Shown here one piece after another: positions 29,371 through 37,930 of a stretch of 64,000 bases of DNA (the stretch's first letter is position 1; the number at the start of each line of letters is the position of its first letter). Origin of the DNA: Halobacillus litoralis (GTDB lineage: Bacteria; Bacillota; Bacilli; Bacillales; Halobacillaceae). The notes beneath the pieces are model-generated. The model saw nothing but the letters and a program-made list of their open reading frames with translations. It searched no databases and was not told the DNA's origin. Location: the NCBI RefSeq assembly GCF_009856355.1, contig NZ_WMEW01000013.1, positions 1 through 64,000 on the forward strand. The letters run 5' to 3'. The position numbers and the translations under genes are program-made.

Positions 29371-29835
29371 TTATGTTGTCTCCAGCATGGTATACTTCAA
29401 TGTTTCATGATAGTGTTTGCTGAATTGTTTTAAAATTGTTCTACGGGTCACAATACCGTCGAATTCGCCTTTTTCGTTTGTCACACATACAAAAGGATGA
29501 TCGATCAGTTTGTGAAGCGCATCAATCATCGTCTGCTCCTTGGTGAGACATGGAACTTGGTCATCCATGACTTCCTTGACCATAATTTCAGAAAGACGGT
29601 TCATTTCAAATTCTTCTATACCAATCGTTTCCTCTAAAATTCTCGTTTTGCTGATTACCCCTTGAAATGTATAGGATGGGTCCAGTACAGGCACAGCGGA
29701 ATACCCGGACTTTACTAAAACGAGCAGGGCATGCTCCAGCGGGTTGCTGATTTGTACGTGGGCCACTTTCTCAGATGGAATCATCAGCTCCGATACTAAT
29801 GGAATACGCAGTGTTTCTTTTTGTAAACTTACCAT
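29371..29835 (-). CDS. cbpB: CBS-domain cyclic di-AMP receptor CbpB/DarB
   Basis: A 154-residue stand-alone CBS pair: CBS1 at about 15-75, CBS2 at about 85-145. It corresponds to B. subtilis YkuL (DarB/CbpB), which binds cyclic di-AMP and, when free, stimulates the (p)ppGpp synthetase Rel and pyruvate carboxylase. Synteny with dapHL supports this. GGAGTGAAG lies before the ATG. A terminator follows. Confidence 0.88.
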   Translation of the reverse strand: MVSLQKETLRIPLVSELMIPSEKVAHVQISNPLEHALLVLVKSGYSAVPVLDPSYTFQGVISKTRILEETIGIEEFEMNRLSEIMVKEVMDDQVPCLTKEQTMIDALHKLIDHPFVCVTNEKGEFDGIVTRRTILKQFSKHYHETLKYTMLETT

Positions 29836-30027
29836 GTTCTACTTCACTCCTCTTTTTTCACGAACATTGAAGGAGCAGAAAGAGACGTTCATTGGACCAT
29901 AAACAGTTTATCATACATCATCCTAAAACTCGAACCGCAATTCCCGACAAATCTCTCTCTGACCAGGTTGACGATTACCTGATACCCCGATATCGGTGTT
30001 GTCAAAACCTGTAAAACACACTTGGTC

Positions 30028-30056
30028 TTTATAATTCTTTCTAAACCGCTTATAAT
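30028..30056 (+). promoter_or_regulatory. Candidate sigma-A promoter of the HlyIII gene
   Basis: TTTATA (30028-30033), 17-base spacer, perfect TATAAT (30051-30056), 33 bases before the start codon. Confidence 0.6.
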
Positions 30057-30088
30057 GAATATACTTGAACAATATTGGGGTTGAATCG

Positions 30089-30727
30089 ATGCTGACACAT
30101 ACATTTACGAAAAAGGAAGAAATCGCCAATGCCATTACTCACGGAATTGGAGCTGTTCTGAGTGTGGCTATGCTCGTACTGCTGATCGTTTTTGCAAGTC
30201 TGGGAGGAAATGCGTGGCATATTACAAGTGTGACAATATACGGGGTAACAATGCTCCTGCTCTACACTTCTTCGACTCTCGTCCATAGTTTCCCTCCCGG
30301 CAGGGCCAAAGATCTGTTTGAGATTTTCGACCATTCTGCGATCTATTTGTTTATTGCCGGAACGTATACGCCGATCCTGCTCGTCCCGCTTAGAAGCTCC
30401 CTCGGCTGGACACTTTTCGGAATTGTATGGGGGATTGCCATTCTCGGGATCGTTTTCAAAGTATTTTTCGTGAAAAAGTACGTCTTCATGTCCACCGTCT
30501 TCTATCTTTTGATGGGCTGGCTCATCGTCCTTGCCTGGGAGCCCCTGACCGCACAGGTTCCGGCTGCCGGCATTACGTATCTCGTCGTCGGAGGCGTCCT
30601 TTATTCCATCGGGTCCATCTTTTACGTATGGAGAAGCTTCACCTACCACCATATGGTATGGCACCTGTTCGTCCTCGGAGGGTCGATTCTTCACTTCTTC
30701 ACGATCTTCTTTTATATCATCGGATAA
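30089..30727 (+). CDS. Hemolysin III / PAQR-family membrane protein
   Basis: A 212-residue seven-helix protein of the HlyIII family (B. subtilis YplQ-like, similar length). Conserved SSTLVHSFP (about 75), the D in FDHSAIYLFIAGTYTP (about 92-106) and the C-terminal HHMVWHLFVLGG supply the putative zinc-binding and catalytic residues shared with PAQR ceramidase-like proteins. The true function is not known. Start at ATG 30089, with GGGG upstream; a TTG at 30065 is less likely. Confidence 0.87.
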   Translation: MLTHTFTKKEEIANAITHGIGAVLSVAMLVLLIVFASLGGNAWHITSVTIYGVTMLLLYTSSTLVHSFPPGRAKDLFEIFDHSAIYLFIAGTYTPILLVPLRSSLGWTLFGIVWGIAILGIVFKVFFVKKYVFMSTVFYLLMGWLIVLAWEPLTAQVPAAGITYLVVGGVLYSIGSIFYVWRSFTYHHMVWHLFVLGGSILHFFTIFFYIIG

Positions 30728-30730
30728 TAA

Positions 30731-30763
30731 AAACGCTGCGCTTCATGCGCAGCGTTTTTTATT
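30731..30763. terminator. Bidirectional terminator HlyIII / copZ
   Basis: Stem AAAAACGCTGCGC with its complement and a four-base loop, T-run on both strands, between convergent genes. Confidence 0.88.
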
Positions 30764-30963
30764 TAGACTACATCGTATCCCTGATCTTCGACCGCTTCTT
30801 TCAAAGCTTCATTGGAGACCGTATCGTTATGAGAAACACGGACTTTTCCCGATTCCAGGTTGACATCGGCTTGTTTTAACCCTGAAAGTCCGGTTAAAGC
30901 TCCTTCCACCGCCTTTTTGCAGTGGTCACATGTCATTCCTTCTACGTGCATCATCGTTTCCAT
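30763..30963 (-). CDS. copZ: Copper chaperone CopZ
   Basis: A 66-residue heavy-metal-associated domain. The Cu(I)-binding motif MTCDHCKKAV is at residues 10-19. It hands Cu(I) to CopA. It is third in csoR-copA-copZ, 13 bases after copA. Confidence 0.96.
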   Translation of the reverse strand: METMMHVEGMTCDHCKKAVEGALTGLSGLKQADVNLESGKVRVSHNDTVSNEALKEAVEDQGYDVV

Positions 30964-30976
30964 TATTCTTCCCCCT

Positions 30977-33382
30977 TTACAATTTAACCCGCTTCAGCCG
31001 CAAGGCATTGGTAACGACACTGACCGAACTGAAGGCCATAGCCGCACCGGCGACCCATGGAGCGAGCAGCCCGAGCGCCGCCACCGGAATCCCTGCACTG
31101 TTGTAGGCAAGGGCCCAGAATAAATTCTGGCGGATGTTGCGCATCGTCTTCCTGCTGAGGGAAACGGCCTGGCTGAGGTGGACAAGATCCCCGCCGACCA
31201 GAGTGATATCGGCGGTTTCAATGGCTACATCAGATCCTGTACCAATCGCCACTCCGATATCAGCGACAGCGAGGGACGGCGCATCATTGATCCCGTCACC
31301 CACCATCGCCACTTTATGGCCTTCCTGCTGCAGCTCCTTCACTTTCTCTGCTTTTTCTTCCGGCAGCACTTCTGCGAATACACCGTGAATGCCTACTTCC
31401 TGGGCGATGGCTTCTGCTGTCCGGCGGTTGTCCCCTGTAACCATGTATACATCAAGACCAAGCTTCTTCAAATCGGCCACCGCTTCTCTTGATGATTCCT
31501 TCACCGTATCAGCCACAGCCATAATCCCTGCAAGCACTCCGTCGACCGCTATAAACATTGCTGTTTTGCCTTCCTGCTCATAATCCGCCATTTTCGATTC
31601 ATACGTCTCGTAATCCAGCTGTTCCCGTTCCATTAACTTCCTTGTACCGATCATCACGTGGTGTCCTTCTATATCTGCAATGACCCCATAGCCGGGGACG
31701 GCCTCAAATCGGTCAGGCTCTGCCAGAGATACCCCTTCGTTTTCCGCGTACTCGACCACCGCTTCAGCAAGCGGATGCTCAGATGCAGATTCCGCAGAAG
31801 CAGCAAGACGCAGCACATCCAAACGGTCATCAAAGGATTCAAAATTCGTAATTTCAGGCTTTCCTTTGGTCAGGGTTCCTGTTTTATCCAGAAGGACCGT
31901 CGTCAGATTATGTGTTCCTTCCAAATATTCTCCGCCTTTATAAAGAATGCCCTGCTCGGCTCCTTTACCGGTCCCGACCATGATCGAGGTCGGTGTGGCC
32001 AGGCCGAGGGCACACGGGCAGGCGATGACCAGAACGGCAATCGCTGCTTCAAGGGCAGGGGCCCACTCTCCTGGTGAGACAAAGACCAGCCATAGGAGAA
32101 AGGTAAGGAGGGCAATTCCGACGACAATCGGTACAAAAATGCCGGAAATCCGGTCAGCGGTACGCTGAATCGGTGCCTTGGACCCCTGCGCCTCTTCGAC
32201 AATTCTTACAATGCCGGAAAGAGCTGTGTCCCTGCCCACGCGCTCCGCTGTCATTCGAATCGTTCCATTTTTATTGATGGTTGACCCGATGACTGCTTCT
32301 CCTTCCATTTTCTCAACAGGAATGGACTCTCCGGTAATCATTGATTCATCCACAGCAGTCACCCCTGCACGTACGGTCCCATCGACAGGTATTTTGCCCC
32401 CGGGTTTGACGATAAGCTCATCGCCGACCTGAACCTGTTCAACAGGAATGTTCTCTTCCTTGCCATCTCTCACCACGACCGCTTCCTTCGCCTGCAGATT
32501 CAGCAGATGGGAAAGGGCCGCGGTTGTTCTTCCCTTGGCCAATGCCTCAATCAGTTTCCCAACCAGGATCAGCGTAATCAACACGGCACTCGTTTCAAAA
32601 TAAAGGTCCGGCCTTCCATCCGGAGCACCCATCCAGCGGATCATTTCTACAACACTGTAAAAATAAGCGGCCGAGGTACCCAGTGCAACGAGCACATCCA
32701 TATTGGCACTTTGATTGGATAATGCCCGCCAGGCCCCTTTATAAAACGGTGCCCCGATGTAAAACTGGATGGGGGTTGCCAGAAGAAACTGGAACCAAGG
32801 ATTCATAAATAGTTCCGGGACGTAAAACGCCAGACCGAAGGGAAGATGCCCTGCCATCGTATAAAGCAGAGGAAGTGAAAGCAGAGCGGATATCCATAAG
32901 CGGCGCTTCTTCTGTTGGATTTCCTCTTCTTTCTTTTCCTTCTGCTCTTCCCTGTCCCGTTTCACAGCAGCCCCATACCCGAGTTTTTTCACTCGGGCGA
33001 TAATATCATCCACCGTGACTTCTGAAGGGTCATATTCCACCACACCCGCTTCTGTCGCCAGGTTAATGGAAGCTTCATTAACGCCCTCTGTCCGGCTCAG
33101 CACTTTTTGGATACGGGAGGAACAGGCGGAACACGTCATTCCTTCTATATCAAGCTCCAGCTTCTCCATGCGGAGGCCGTACCCGAGCTTTTCCACTCGT
33201 TCTTTAATCTGACCGGCATCCACTTCATCACCGCGGTAGGTGACGGCTGCTTTTTCCATGGCCAGGTTGACGTCCGCCTGTTCCACCCCATCCATTCGAT
33301 TTAACACTTTTTCAATTCTGGAAGCGCACGCGGAACACGTCATTCCCGTCACACCGAACTGGATTTCTTTTGTATCCGACAT
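30977..33382 (-). CDS. copA: Copper-exporting P-type ATPase CopA
   Basis: An 801-residue P1B-1 ATPase that pumps Cu(I) out of the cell. Two N-terminal metal-binding domains carry MTCSACASR (about 14-22) and MTCSACSSR (about 81-89). The intramembrane CPC motif in CPCALGLATPT is near residue 450. The phosphorylation site DKTGTLT is near 494, SEHPLAE carries the nucleotide-binding His, and GDGINDAPSLA is near 690. All key residues are intact. It is cotranscribed with csoR, 13 bases upstream. Confidence 0.97.
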   Translation of the reverse strand: MSDTKEIQFGVTGMTCSACASRIEKVLNRMDGVEQADVNLAMEKAAVTYRGDEVDAGQIKERVEKLGYGLRMEKLELDIEGMTCSACSSRIQKVLSRTEGVNEASINLATEAGVVEYDPSEVTVDDIIARVKKLGYGAAVKRDREEQKEKKEEEIQQKKRRLWISALLSLPLLYTMAGHLPFGLAFYVPELFMNPWFQFLLATPIQFYIGAPFYKGAWRALSNQSANMDVLVALGTSAAYFYSVVEMIRWMGAPDGRPDLYFETSAVLITLILVGKLIEALAKGRTTAALSHLLNLQAKEAVVVRDGKEENIPVEQVQVGDELIVKPGGKIPVDGTVRAGVTAVDESMITGESIPVEKMEGEAVIGSTINKNGTIRMTAERVGRDTALSGIVRIVEEAQGSKAPIQRTADRISGIFVPIVVGIALLTFLLWLVFVSPGEWAPALEAAIAVLVIACPCALGLATPTSIMVGTGKGAEQGILYKGGEYLEGTHNLTTVLLDKTGTLTKGKPEITNFESFDDRLDVLRLAASAESASEHPLAEAVVEYAENEGVSLAEPDRFEAVPGYGVIADIEGHHVMIGTRKLMEREQLDYETYESKMADYEQEGKTAMFIAVDGVLAGIMAVADTVKESSREAVADLKKLGLDVYMVTGDNRRTAEAIAQEVGIHGVFAEVLPEEKAEKVKELQQEGHKVAMVGDGINDAPSLAVADIGVAIGTGSDVAIETADITLVGGDLVHLSQAVSLSRKTMRNIRQNLFWALAYNSAGIPVAALGLLAPWVAGAAMAFSSVSVVTNALRLKRVKL

Positions 33383-33395
33383 ATCTAACCCCTCC

Positions 33396-33713
33396 TTATT
33401 TGGAGAACTGTTGAACGACTTTCATTAACTCATCAATGGCTTCGTCCCCGTCTCCCTTTTGAATGGCATCTTTCACACAATGGTGGGTATGCCTCTCAAG
33501 AAGCGAATAGCCGACACGTTTCAAAGCTTTATCAATCGCTGAAATCTGCACGAGTATATCGACGCAGTAGCGGTCATCCTCGACCATTTTCTGAATGCCC
33601 CGCACCTGCCCCTCTATTCTCCTCAGCCTGTTTACGACCGCCTGCTTTTCATCATCTGTTCTCGGAGTCACCGGGTCTTTCCCGCTGTTTTCCGGCAATG
33701 GATGCTCACACAT
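33396..33713 (-). CDS. csoR: Copper-sensing transcriptional repressor CsoR
   Basis: A 105-residue all-helical CsoR/RcnR-family repressor. The Cu(I) ligands are visible: Cys in DDRYCVDIL near residue 50, and His and Cys in HTHHCVKDA near 77-80. Cu(I) binding releases the operator and turns on copA and copZ. AAAGGAGG precedes the ATG. The N terminus has an extra acidic stretch with one Cys (MCEH). Confidence 0.95.
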   Translation of the reverse strand: MCEHPLPENSGKDPVTPRTDDEKQAVVNRLRRIEGQVRGIQKMVEDDRYCVDILVQISAIDKALKRVGYSLLERHTHHCVKDAIQKGDGDEAIDELMKVVQQFSK

Positions 33714-33740
33714 GTTCTCCGCCTCCTTTTCTAAACTTAA

Positions 33741-33760
33741 TATACCCGGTATAGGTATAG
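33741..33760. promoter_or_regulatory. Candidate CsoR operator of csoR-copA-copZ
   Basis: TATACCCGGTATAGGTATAG contains two overlapping ATACC/GGTAT palindromes, 30 bases upstream of csoR. G-tract palindromes flanked by AT, of the type ATACC...GGTAT, are typical of CsoR sites. Confidence 0.55.
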
Positions 33761-33803
33761 GTCGTCAAAAGAAACGTTTGAAATTCTATGTATGTTTCCT
33801 GTT

Positions 33804-33832
33804 TTGATATTTACATACCGGGGGTATACAAA
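33804..33832 (+). promoter_or_regulatory. Promoter with CsoR-like operator ahead of the DUF4396 gene
   Basis: TTGATA (33804-33809) and TACAAA (33827-33832) are spaced by 17 bases. Between them lies CATACCGGGGGTATAC (33814-33829), a near-perfect ATACC/GGTAT palindrome. A repressor bound there would block the promoter, as expected for copper control. Confidence 0.5.
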
Positions 33833-33860
33833 TTATATCTTTAATAAAGGAGTGATTGAA

Positions 33861-34517
33861 TTGCTCACCATCCTCTCATGGACAGCCTTACTTACAGGGC
33901 TTGTCTGTTCTCTTATTTTGATCATTGATGTCATCCGTCATCCGCAGATGATGAAGGTGATGAACGTCGTATGGCCGATTAATGGCTGGTTTTTAGGACC
34001 TGCTGCTCTCTGGACTTATTTCAAATGGGGGCGTTTAAAGAGCAGGGATAATCAAAAGGAAGACAGCCGCGGGGAAGCGTCCAAAGTTTTCGTTTCCACC
34101 AGCCACTGTTCAGCCGGCTGTACGTTCGGTGATGCGGTGGGGGTACCCATCACAGCCGCGACGGGGATCACCATTGCCGGTTCTACATTATTTGCCCATT
34201 ATGCGGTTGAATTCATTCTAGCTTATTTGTTTGGGATTTTATTTCAGTACTATGCCATTTATCCAATGCACAAAAATCTCGGCAGAAAAGGGGCTGTTTG
34301 GGCAGCCGTGAAAGCGGACTCCATTTCTTTGATTGCTTTTGAAGTCGGTATGTTCGGCTGGATGGCGCTCGTCCACTTTGTCTTCTTCCAACAGCCGCCG
34401 GAACCAACGACCGCCACCTATTGGTTCATGATGCAGATCGCTATGATTTTAGGCTTCCTAACCTCCTATCCCGCCAACTGGATCCTCGTTAAAAAGGGAA
34501 TCAAAGAAGCGATGTAG
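33861..34517 (+). CDS. DUF4396 membrane protein, probably copper-linked
   Basis: A 218-residue membrane protein with about six helices and the DUF4396 motif SHCSAGCTFGD near residue 85, whose His and two Cys look like a metal or redox site. Function is not established. The start is TTG at 33861, with AAGGAG eight bases upstream; earlier in-frame codons overlap that site or lie in the promoter. It is divergent from csoR and has its own CsoR-like palindrome, so copper import, export or copper-protein assembly is plausible. Confidence 0.82.
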   Translation: MLTILSWTALLTGLVCSLILIIDVIRHPQMMKVMNVVWPINGWFLGPAALWTYFKWGRLKSRDNQKEDSRGEASKVFVSTSHCSAGCTFGDAVGVPITAATGITIAGSTLFAHYAVEFILAYLFGILFQYYAIYPMHKNLGRKGAVWAAVKADSISLIAFEVGMFGWMALVHFVFFQQPPEPTTATYWFMMQIAMILGFLTSYPANWILVKKGIKEAM

Positions 34518-34574
34518 TATACGTCCAAAGCCTGCTGTCCAAGTCCATCAAGGATAAGAACCTTTGGAACAAAC

Positions 34575-34608
34575 AAAAAACTGCCGGAAATTTTCTCCGG
34601 CAGTTTTA
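34575..34608. terminator. Bidirectional terminator DUF4396 / fadH
   Basis: Stem AAAACTGCCGGA with its complement and a seven-base loop, flanked by A and T runs. Confidence 0.85.
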
Positions 34609-34660
34609 GCTATTGGACAGTTATTTCCCAAGACCCGGGACGCTCCCTCTAAGGCTGTAC

Positions 34661-35428
34661 TTAAAAAGGGAACTTATTCAACCACTGTCCACCATCCAAA
34701 GTAATGCACTCCCCATTCATATAAGCAGCTTCATCCGAAAGGATAAATCTCGCGAGTCCGGCAATCTCTTCCGGAGTCCCGACCCGGCCGAGGGGTACCG
34801 ATTGGATGGTCCGCTGTGCCGCCTTTTCGGATTGAAACAATTTATCCGCCCCTCCTGTCCGTTCGATCGGTCCGGGAGCAATGGCATTGGCCCTGATGCC
34901 GTACTTGCTTCCCCACTCCACCGCCAGTGTCCGGGTCATCGTAAGAACGCCGGCTTTCGCTGAAGCGGAGTGGATGACACCAGCCCCGGCATTCCAGGCA
35001 TATGTAGCCACCATATTCAGAATTGAACCTTTGATGTTGTTTTCAATCCAGTATTTCCCGACAGCCTGACTGCAGTAGAACGTCCCGTTAAGGACAATGT
35101 TGATGACCGAATTCCAGCCATTTGGCGAAAGTTCTTCCGCCGGAGCTATAAAGTTGCCGGCCGCATTGTTGACGAGATGATCGATGGTCCCGAATGCATC
35201 TACGGTTTCCCGTACCATCCGCTGCACGTCCTCCACTTCCCGGACATCCATCTGAATGGTCAAAACAGAAGCTTCCTCTCCCCCTGCGATTTCCTGCTTA
35301 GCTGCTGCCAGGCGTTCTTCATTCCTCCCGGTAATCACTACACGTGCGCCTTCGGAAACGAATCGTTTCGCCATGTGCAGACCCATTCCACTTGACCCGC
35401 CAGTAACGATGATCACTTGATCCTTCAT
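34661..35428 (-). CDS. fadH: 2,4-dienoyl-CoA reductase (short-chain dehydrogenase)
   Basis: A 255-residue SDR enzyme that uses NADPH to reduce dienoyl-CoA in unsaturated fatty-acid oxidation. The nucleotide motif TGGSSGMG is at residues 9-16 and NNAAG near 87. The Tyr-based SDR triad is modified, as in dienoyl-CoA reductases: the usual YxxxK is replaced by SASAKAG near 160, which keeps the Lys. This matches B. subtilis FadH (YkuF). The start MKDQVI is chosen for GGAGGTG upstream. A palindrome resembling a fatty-acid regulator site lies ahead. Confidence 0.88.
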   Translation of the reverse strand: MKDQVIIVTGGSSGMGLHMAKRFVSEGARVVITGRNEERLAAAKQEIAGGEEASVLTIQMDVREVEDVQRMVRETVDAFGTIDHLVNNAAGNFIAPAEELSPNGWNSVINIVLNGTFYCSQAVGKYWIENNIKGSILNMVATYAWNAGAGVIHSASAKAGVLTMTRTLAVEWGSKYGIRANAIAPGPIERTGGADKLFQSEKAAQRTIQSVPLGRVGTPEEIAGLARFILSDEAAYMNGECITLDGGQWLNKFPF

Positions 35429-35473
35429 CCTGCACCTCCATCTTTTTGACTTCATGTCTACATTCCACAAAAG

Positions 35474-35497
35474 GAAAATGAATTCCTGTTCATTTTC
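35474..35497. promoter_or_regulatory. Perfect palindrome between fadH and ykuE, possible FadR site
   Basis: GAAAATGAA, six bases, TTCATTTTC form a perfect 9-bp inverted repeat 46 bases from fadH. FadR of B. subtilis controls fadH through ATGAATGA-type half-sites. The half-sites are similar here, but the spacing differs by two bases, so the regulator is not certain. Confidence 0.5.
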
Positions 35498-35575
35498 GAA
35501 ATTTCATTGCTCATTCGACTTCTTCTTACAAAGATTCGTGATATAATGACGGGAGAATTTCAGAGGAGAATCGAT

Positions 35576-36436
35576 ATGAACTTAACACGCCGCCAGTTTA
35601 TCAAGCGGATAGCCGCCGGGGCAGCCGGAGTTGTGGGGATCGGCGCCTTCGGTTATTCCTATGCCTGGTATGTAGAGCCGCGTCTGCTCTCCAGACAAGC
35701 CTATGTCATTGAACACCCAAAGGTACCACGTGCGTTTCATAACTTTAAAATCCTGCAGTTTTCCGATACCCACCTAGGGTTTCATTATGACTTGGATCAG
35801 TTGGAAAAACTTGTACAAACAATCAATGAGGAAGAACCAGACATGCTTTTGTTTACCGGTGATCTGGTGGATGAGCCGCAGACGTATCCTTTTCCACCGA
35901 GACTTGTGGAGGTGCTGAAAAAACTTCAGGCTCCACAGGGAAAATACTGGATTTACGGGAACCATGATCATGGAGGATATGGGACTGAGAAAATTCAACA
36001 GGTGATGGAAGCGTCCGGATTTCAACTGCTCCAAAACGAACATAGATCCATCAAAAACGGAGACACTTCCTTTATTTTAGCGGGGCTTGATGATGTAATG
36101 CTTGGAAAACCGGATATCGCCCGGGCTTTGTATGGAGCAGATGAAGAGCGTTTCACCTTATTGATGGTCCACGAGCCGGATGTCGCTGACCGATTCGCAG
36201 ACAGGGCTGTCGATCTGCAGCTTTCCGGTCATAGTCACGGGGGGCAGGTACAGCTCCCTTTGATCGGTCATCTCATCACCCCCCCTTATGCCGATAAATA
36301 TGTGGAGGGGCATTATGCAATCACAGAAGACTTTGATCTATATGTAAGCCGGGGGATCGGAACGACGCGGCTTCCTTACCGTTTCCTCTGCCGTCCGGAA
36401 TACTCCGTCTTCCAGCTGAAACACCAGGATACCTGA
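35576..36436 (+). CDS. ykuE: Tat-exported metallophosphoesterase YkuE
   Basis: A 286-residue calcineurin-like phosphoesterase. The N terminus LTRRQFIKR followed by an Ala/Gly-rich helix is a twin-arginine signal, as known for YkuE. Metal motifs are FSDTHLG (about 61), TGDLVDEP (about 90), GNHDHGG (about 126) and SGHSHGGQ (about 220). Family relatives hydrolyse cell-surface phosphoesters such as UDP-diacylglucosamine-like lipids; the natural substrate is not known. The start at 35576 is set by AGAGGAGA, not by the upstream frame to 35507. Confidence 0.92.
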   Translation: MNLTRRQFIKRIAAGAAGVVGIGAFGYSYAWYVEPRLLSRQAYVIEHPKVPRAFHNFKILQFSDTHLGFHYDLDQLEKLVQTINEEEPDMLLFTGDLVDEPQTYPFPPRLVEVLKKLQAPQGKYWIYGNHDHGGYGTEKIQQVMEASGFQLLQNEHRSIKNGDTSFILAGLDDVMLGKPDIARALYGADEERFTLLMVHEPDVADRFADRAVDLQLSGHSHGGQVQLPLIGHLITPPYADKYVEGHYAITEDFDLYVSRGIGTTRLPYRFLCRPEYSVFQLKHQDT

Positions 36437-36528
36437 CTCGTACAGTTTTGTGACAGATTCCAGAACCGTCCTCTCCCTTCTCCCCTGAATGTTACACTAG
36501 ACTCATCTATAGACATGGAGGCAGGCAT

Positions 36529-37083
36529 ATGAACGCAAAACTTTGGTTTGGACTTTTTTGCATGGTCGTTTTTATAACGGGATGCGGTTCCCAGGACATC
36601 CATACTCTGCAGGCCGTTAATCAGCACGGAGAAGAACGGACACTCCCAGAGGCCTATGAAGGGGACTATTGGGTGGCCGACTTCATTTTCACCAACTGTG
36701 AAACCGTCTGCCCTCCGATGACCGGTCATATGTCCAGGCTCCAGCAGCAGTTAAAGAGCGAAAACCTGGACGCCCGGCTCGTCTCTGTGAGTGTGGATCC
36801 GGAAAATGATACACAGGAAGTGCTTCAAAGCTTTGCTGATGCCTATCAGCCCGATTATGACCATTGGGATTTCCTCACCGGCTATTCCTACGAAGATGTG
36901 AAGGAATGGTCGATCAAATCGTTTCAATCCCCTGTGAAAAAAATGGAGGATTCCGACCAGATGGCTCATGGAACAAGCTTTTACCTTGTCGGCCCTGACG
37001 GGGATATTTTAGAAAGCTACAGTGGAACCAGCGCCGACAGCATCGATTTGATTATCAGTGATTTAAAGGAATATAAAAAGTAA
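36529..37083 (+). CDS. SCO1/SenC-family lipoprotein
   Basis: A 184-residue membrane-anchored thioredoxin-fold protein that binds copper and assembles the CuA centre of cytochrome c oxidase (B. subtilis SCO/YpmQ). The lipobox TGCGSQ has its Cys at about residue 20. The copper ligands are CETVC near 64-68 and His in MAHGTSFYL near 146. Its presence 3 kb from the copper operon is notable but may be coincidence. No CtaA-F genes are near. Confidence 0.92.
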   Translation: MNAKLWFGLFCMVVFITGCGSQDIHTLQAVNQHGEERTLPEAYEGDYWVADFIFTNCETVCPPMTGHMSRLQQQLKSENLDARLVSVSVDPENDTQEVLQSFADAYQPDYDHWDFLTGYSYEDVKEWSIKSFQSPVKKMEDSDQMAHGTSFYLVGPDGDILESYSGTSADSIDLIISDLKEYKK

Positions 37084-37146
37084 CGAATGTAAAATGTTGT
37101 CAATTTATAGAGGGAGCGCTATACTTGGATGGAAAGGAGATCTTAA

Positions 37147-37620
37147 ATGAACAGAAAGCAGCTATCCGACCGTGAAATTGCCGAATCATTATTCATTGTA
37201 AACCGCCACGCTAAAACGGCCCCTGAGCCGAAGCATTTATACGATATAAAAAAACATACCATCGACCTCCTGCTGAAGGATAAACGGGCCAGGAAAGTTG
37301 GTCTTCATTACTCCGATCACCCTCGTTTAAGTCAGCAGCATTCTACTCTTCTGATCGAAATTGGCGGGTATTATTTCCACGTACCAGCAGCAAAGGACGA
37401 CTTCCAGCAGCTGGAGCACTTAGGCCGTGTCGACCAGTCCTACCGCAACCCGAAACCGAAACTGTCTTTATCCCGTGCGAAACGGACCCTGTATCAATAC
37501 TTAAACTGGAAACAGCCGGAAAAAACCTCGCCGCGTGCCTTTCATTCCACTCCGCAGCCTTCCCTGCTCGGTCAAAGGACAGAAACACCGTGGAATCAAC
37601 GTCCAAGAAGAAGAATGTAA
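37147..37620 (+). CDS. ykyB: YkyB-like uncharacterised protein
   Basis: A 157-residue basic cytosolic protein of the YkyB family (conserved N-terminal about 115 residues with FIVNRHAKTAPEP and YHVP-like elements). The function is unknown. The C-terminal 40 residues are low complexity, rich in Pro, Arg and Ser. Its place near cheV matches B. subtilis. AAAGGAGA lies before the ATG. Confidence 0.88.
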   Translation: MNRKQLSDREIAESLFIVNRHAKTAPEPKHLYDIKKHTIDLLLKDKRARKVGLHYSDHPRLSQQHSTLLIEIGGYYFHVPAAKDDFQQLEHLGRVDQSYRNPKPKLSLSRAKRTLYQYLNWKQPEKTSPRAFHSTPQPSLLGQRTETPWNQRPRRRM

Positions 37621-37688
37621 TTCTCTTCCTTTTTATGTTTCGTTCTTTCAGGAAGAAGGAATGAAAGTACCAGAGGAGGAGGATGACA

Positions 37689-37895
37689 ATGACAATGAAT
37701 CCGATGGACGATTTTTTATGGCATTTAAAAAAGTATATGGAGTATACGACAGAAATGAGAGCTTCCTATGAACACCTTTCCGATCATGAAAAAAGCTTGA
37801 TCGTGGAATCTTCCCCTACGAAACAGGGGCCGGAAACTCTTTCTAAACAGGCTTACGCCTGGCATGATGAACTGTTCGAACGACTCAAGAAATAA
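37689..37895 (+). CDS. Small uncharacterised protein
   Basis: A 68-residue charged, helical protein (MDDFLWHLKKYMEYTTEMRASYEHLSDHEK-type composition) without signal or membrane segment. I do not know the family. GGAGGAGG lies six bases before the ATG at 37689; the ATG at 37683 is too close to it. It shares a terminator with cheV. Confidence 0.7.
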   Translation: MTMNPMDDFLWHLKKYMEYTTEMRASYEHLSDHEKSLIVESSPTKQGPETLSKQAYAWHDELFERLKK

Positions 37896-37927
37896 AGAAA
37901 ATCCGCTGACTTCAGCGGATTTTCTTT
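37894..37927. terminator. Bidirectional terminator before cheV
   Basis: Stem AAAGAAAATCCGCTGA with its complement and a very short loop, T-runs both ways, between convergent genes. Confidence 0.88.
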
Positions 37928-37930
37928 ATG

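Noticed and set aside
29889..30135. Reverse frames between cbpB and the HlyIII gene
   Set aside because: They cover the promoter and start of the HlyIII gene; no ribosome site.
30050..30694. 214-codon reverse frame opposite the HlyIII gene
   Set aside because: Polar, repeat-free antisense shadow; the forward frame has seven clear membrane helices.
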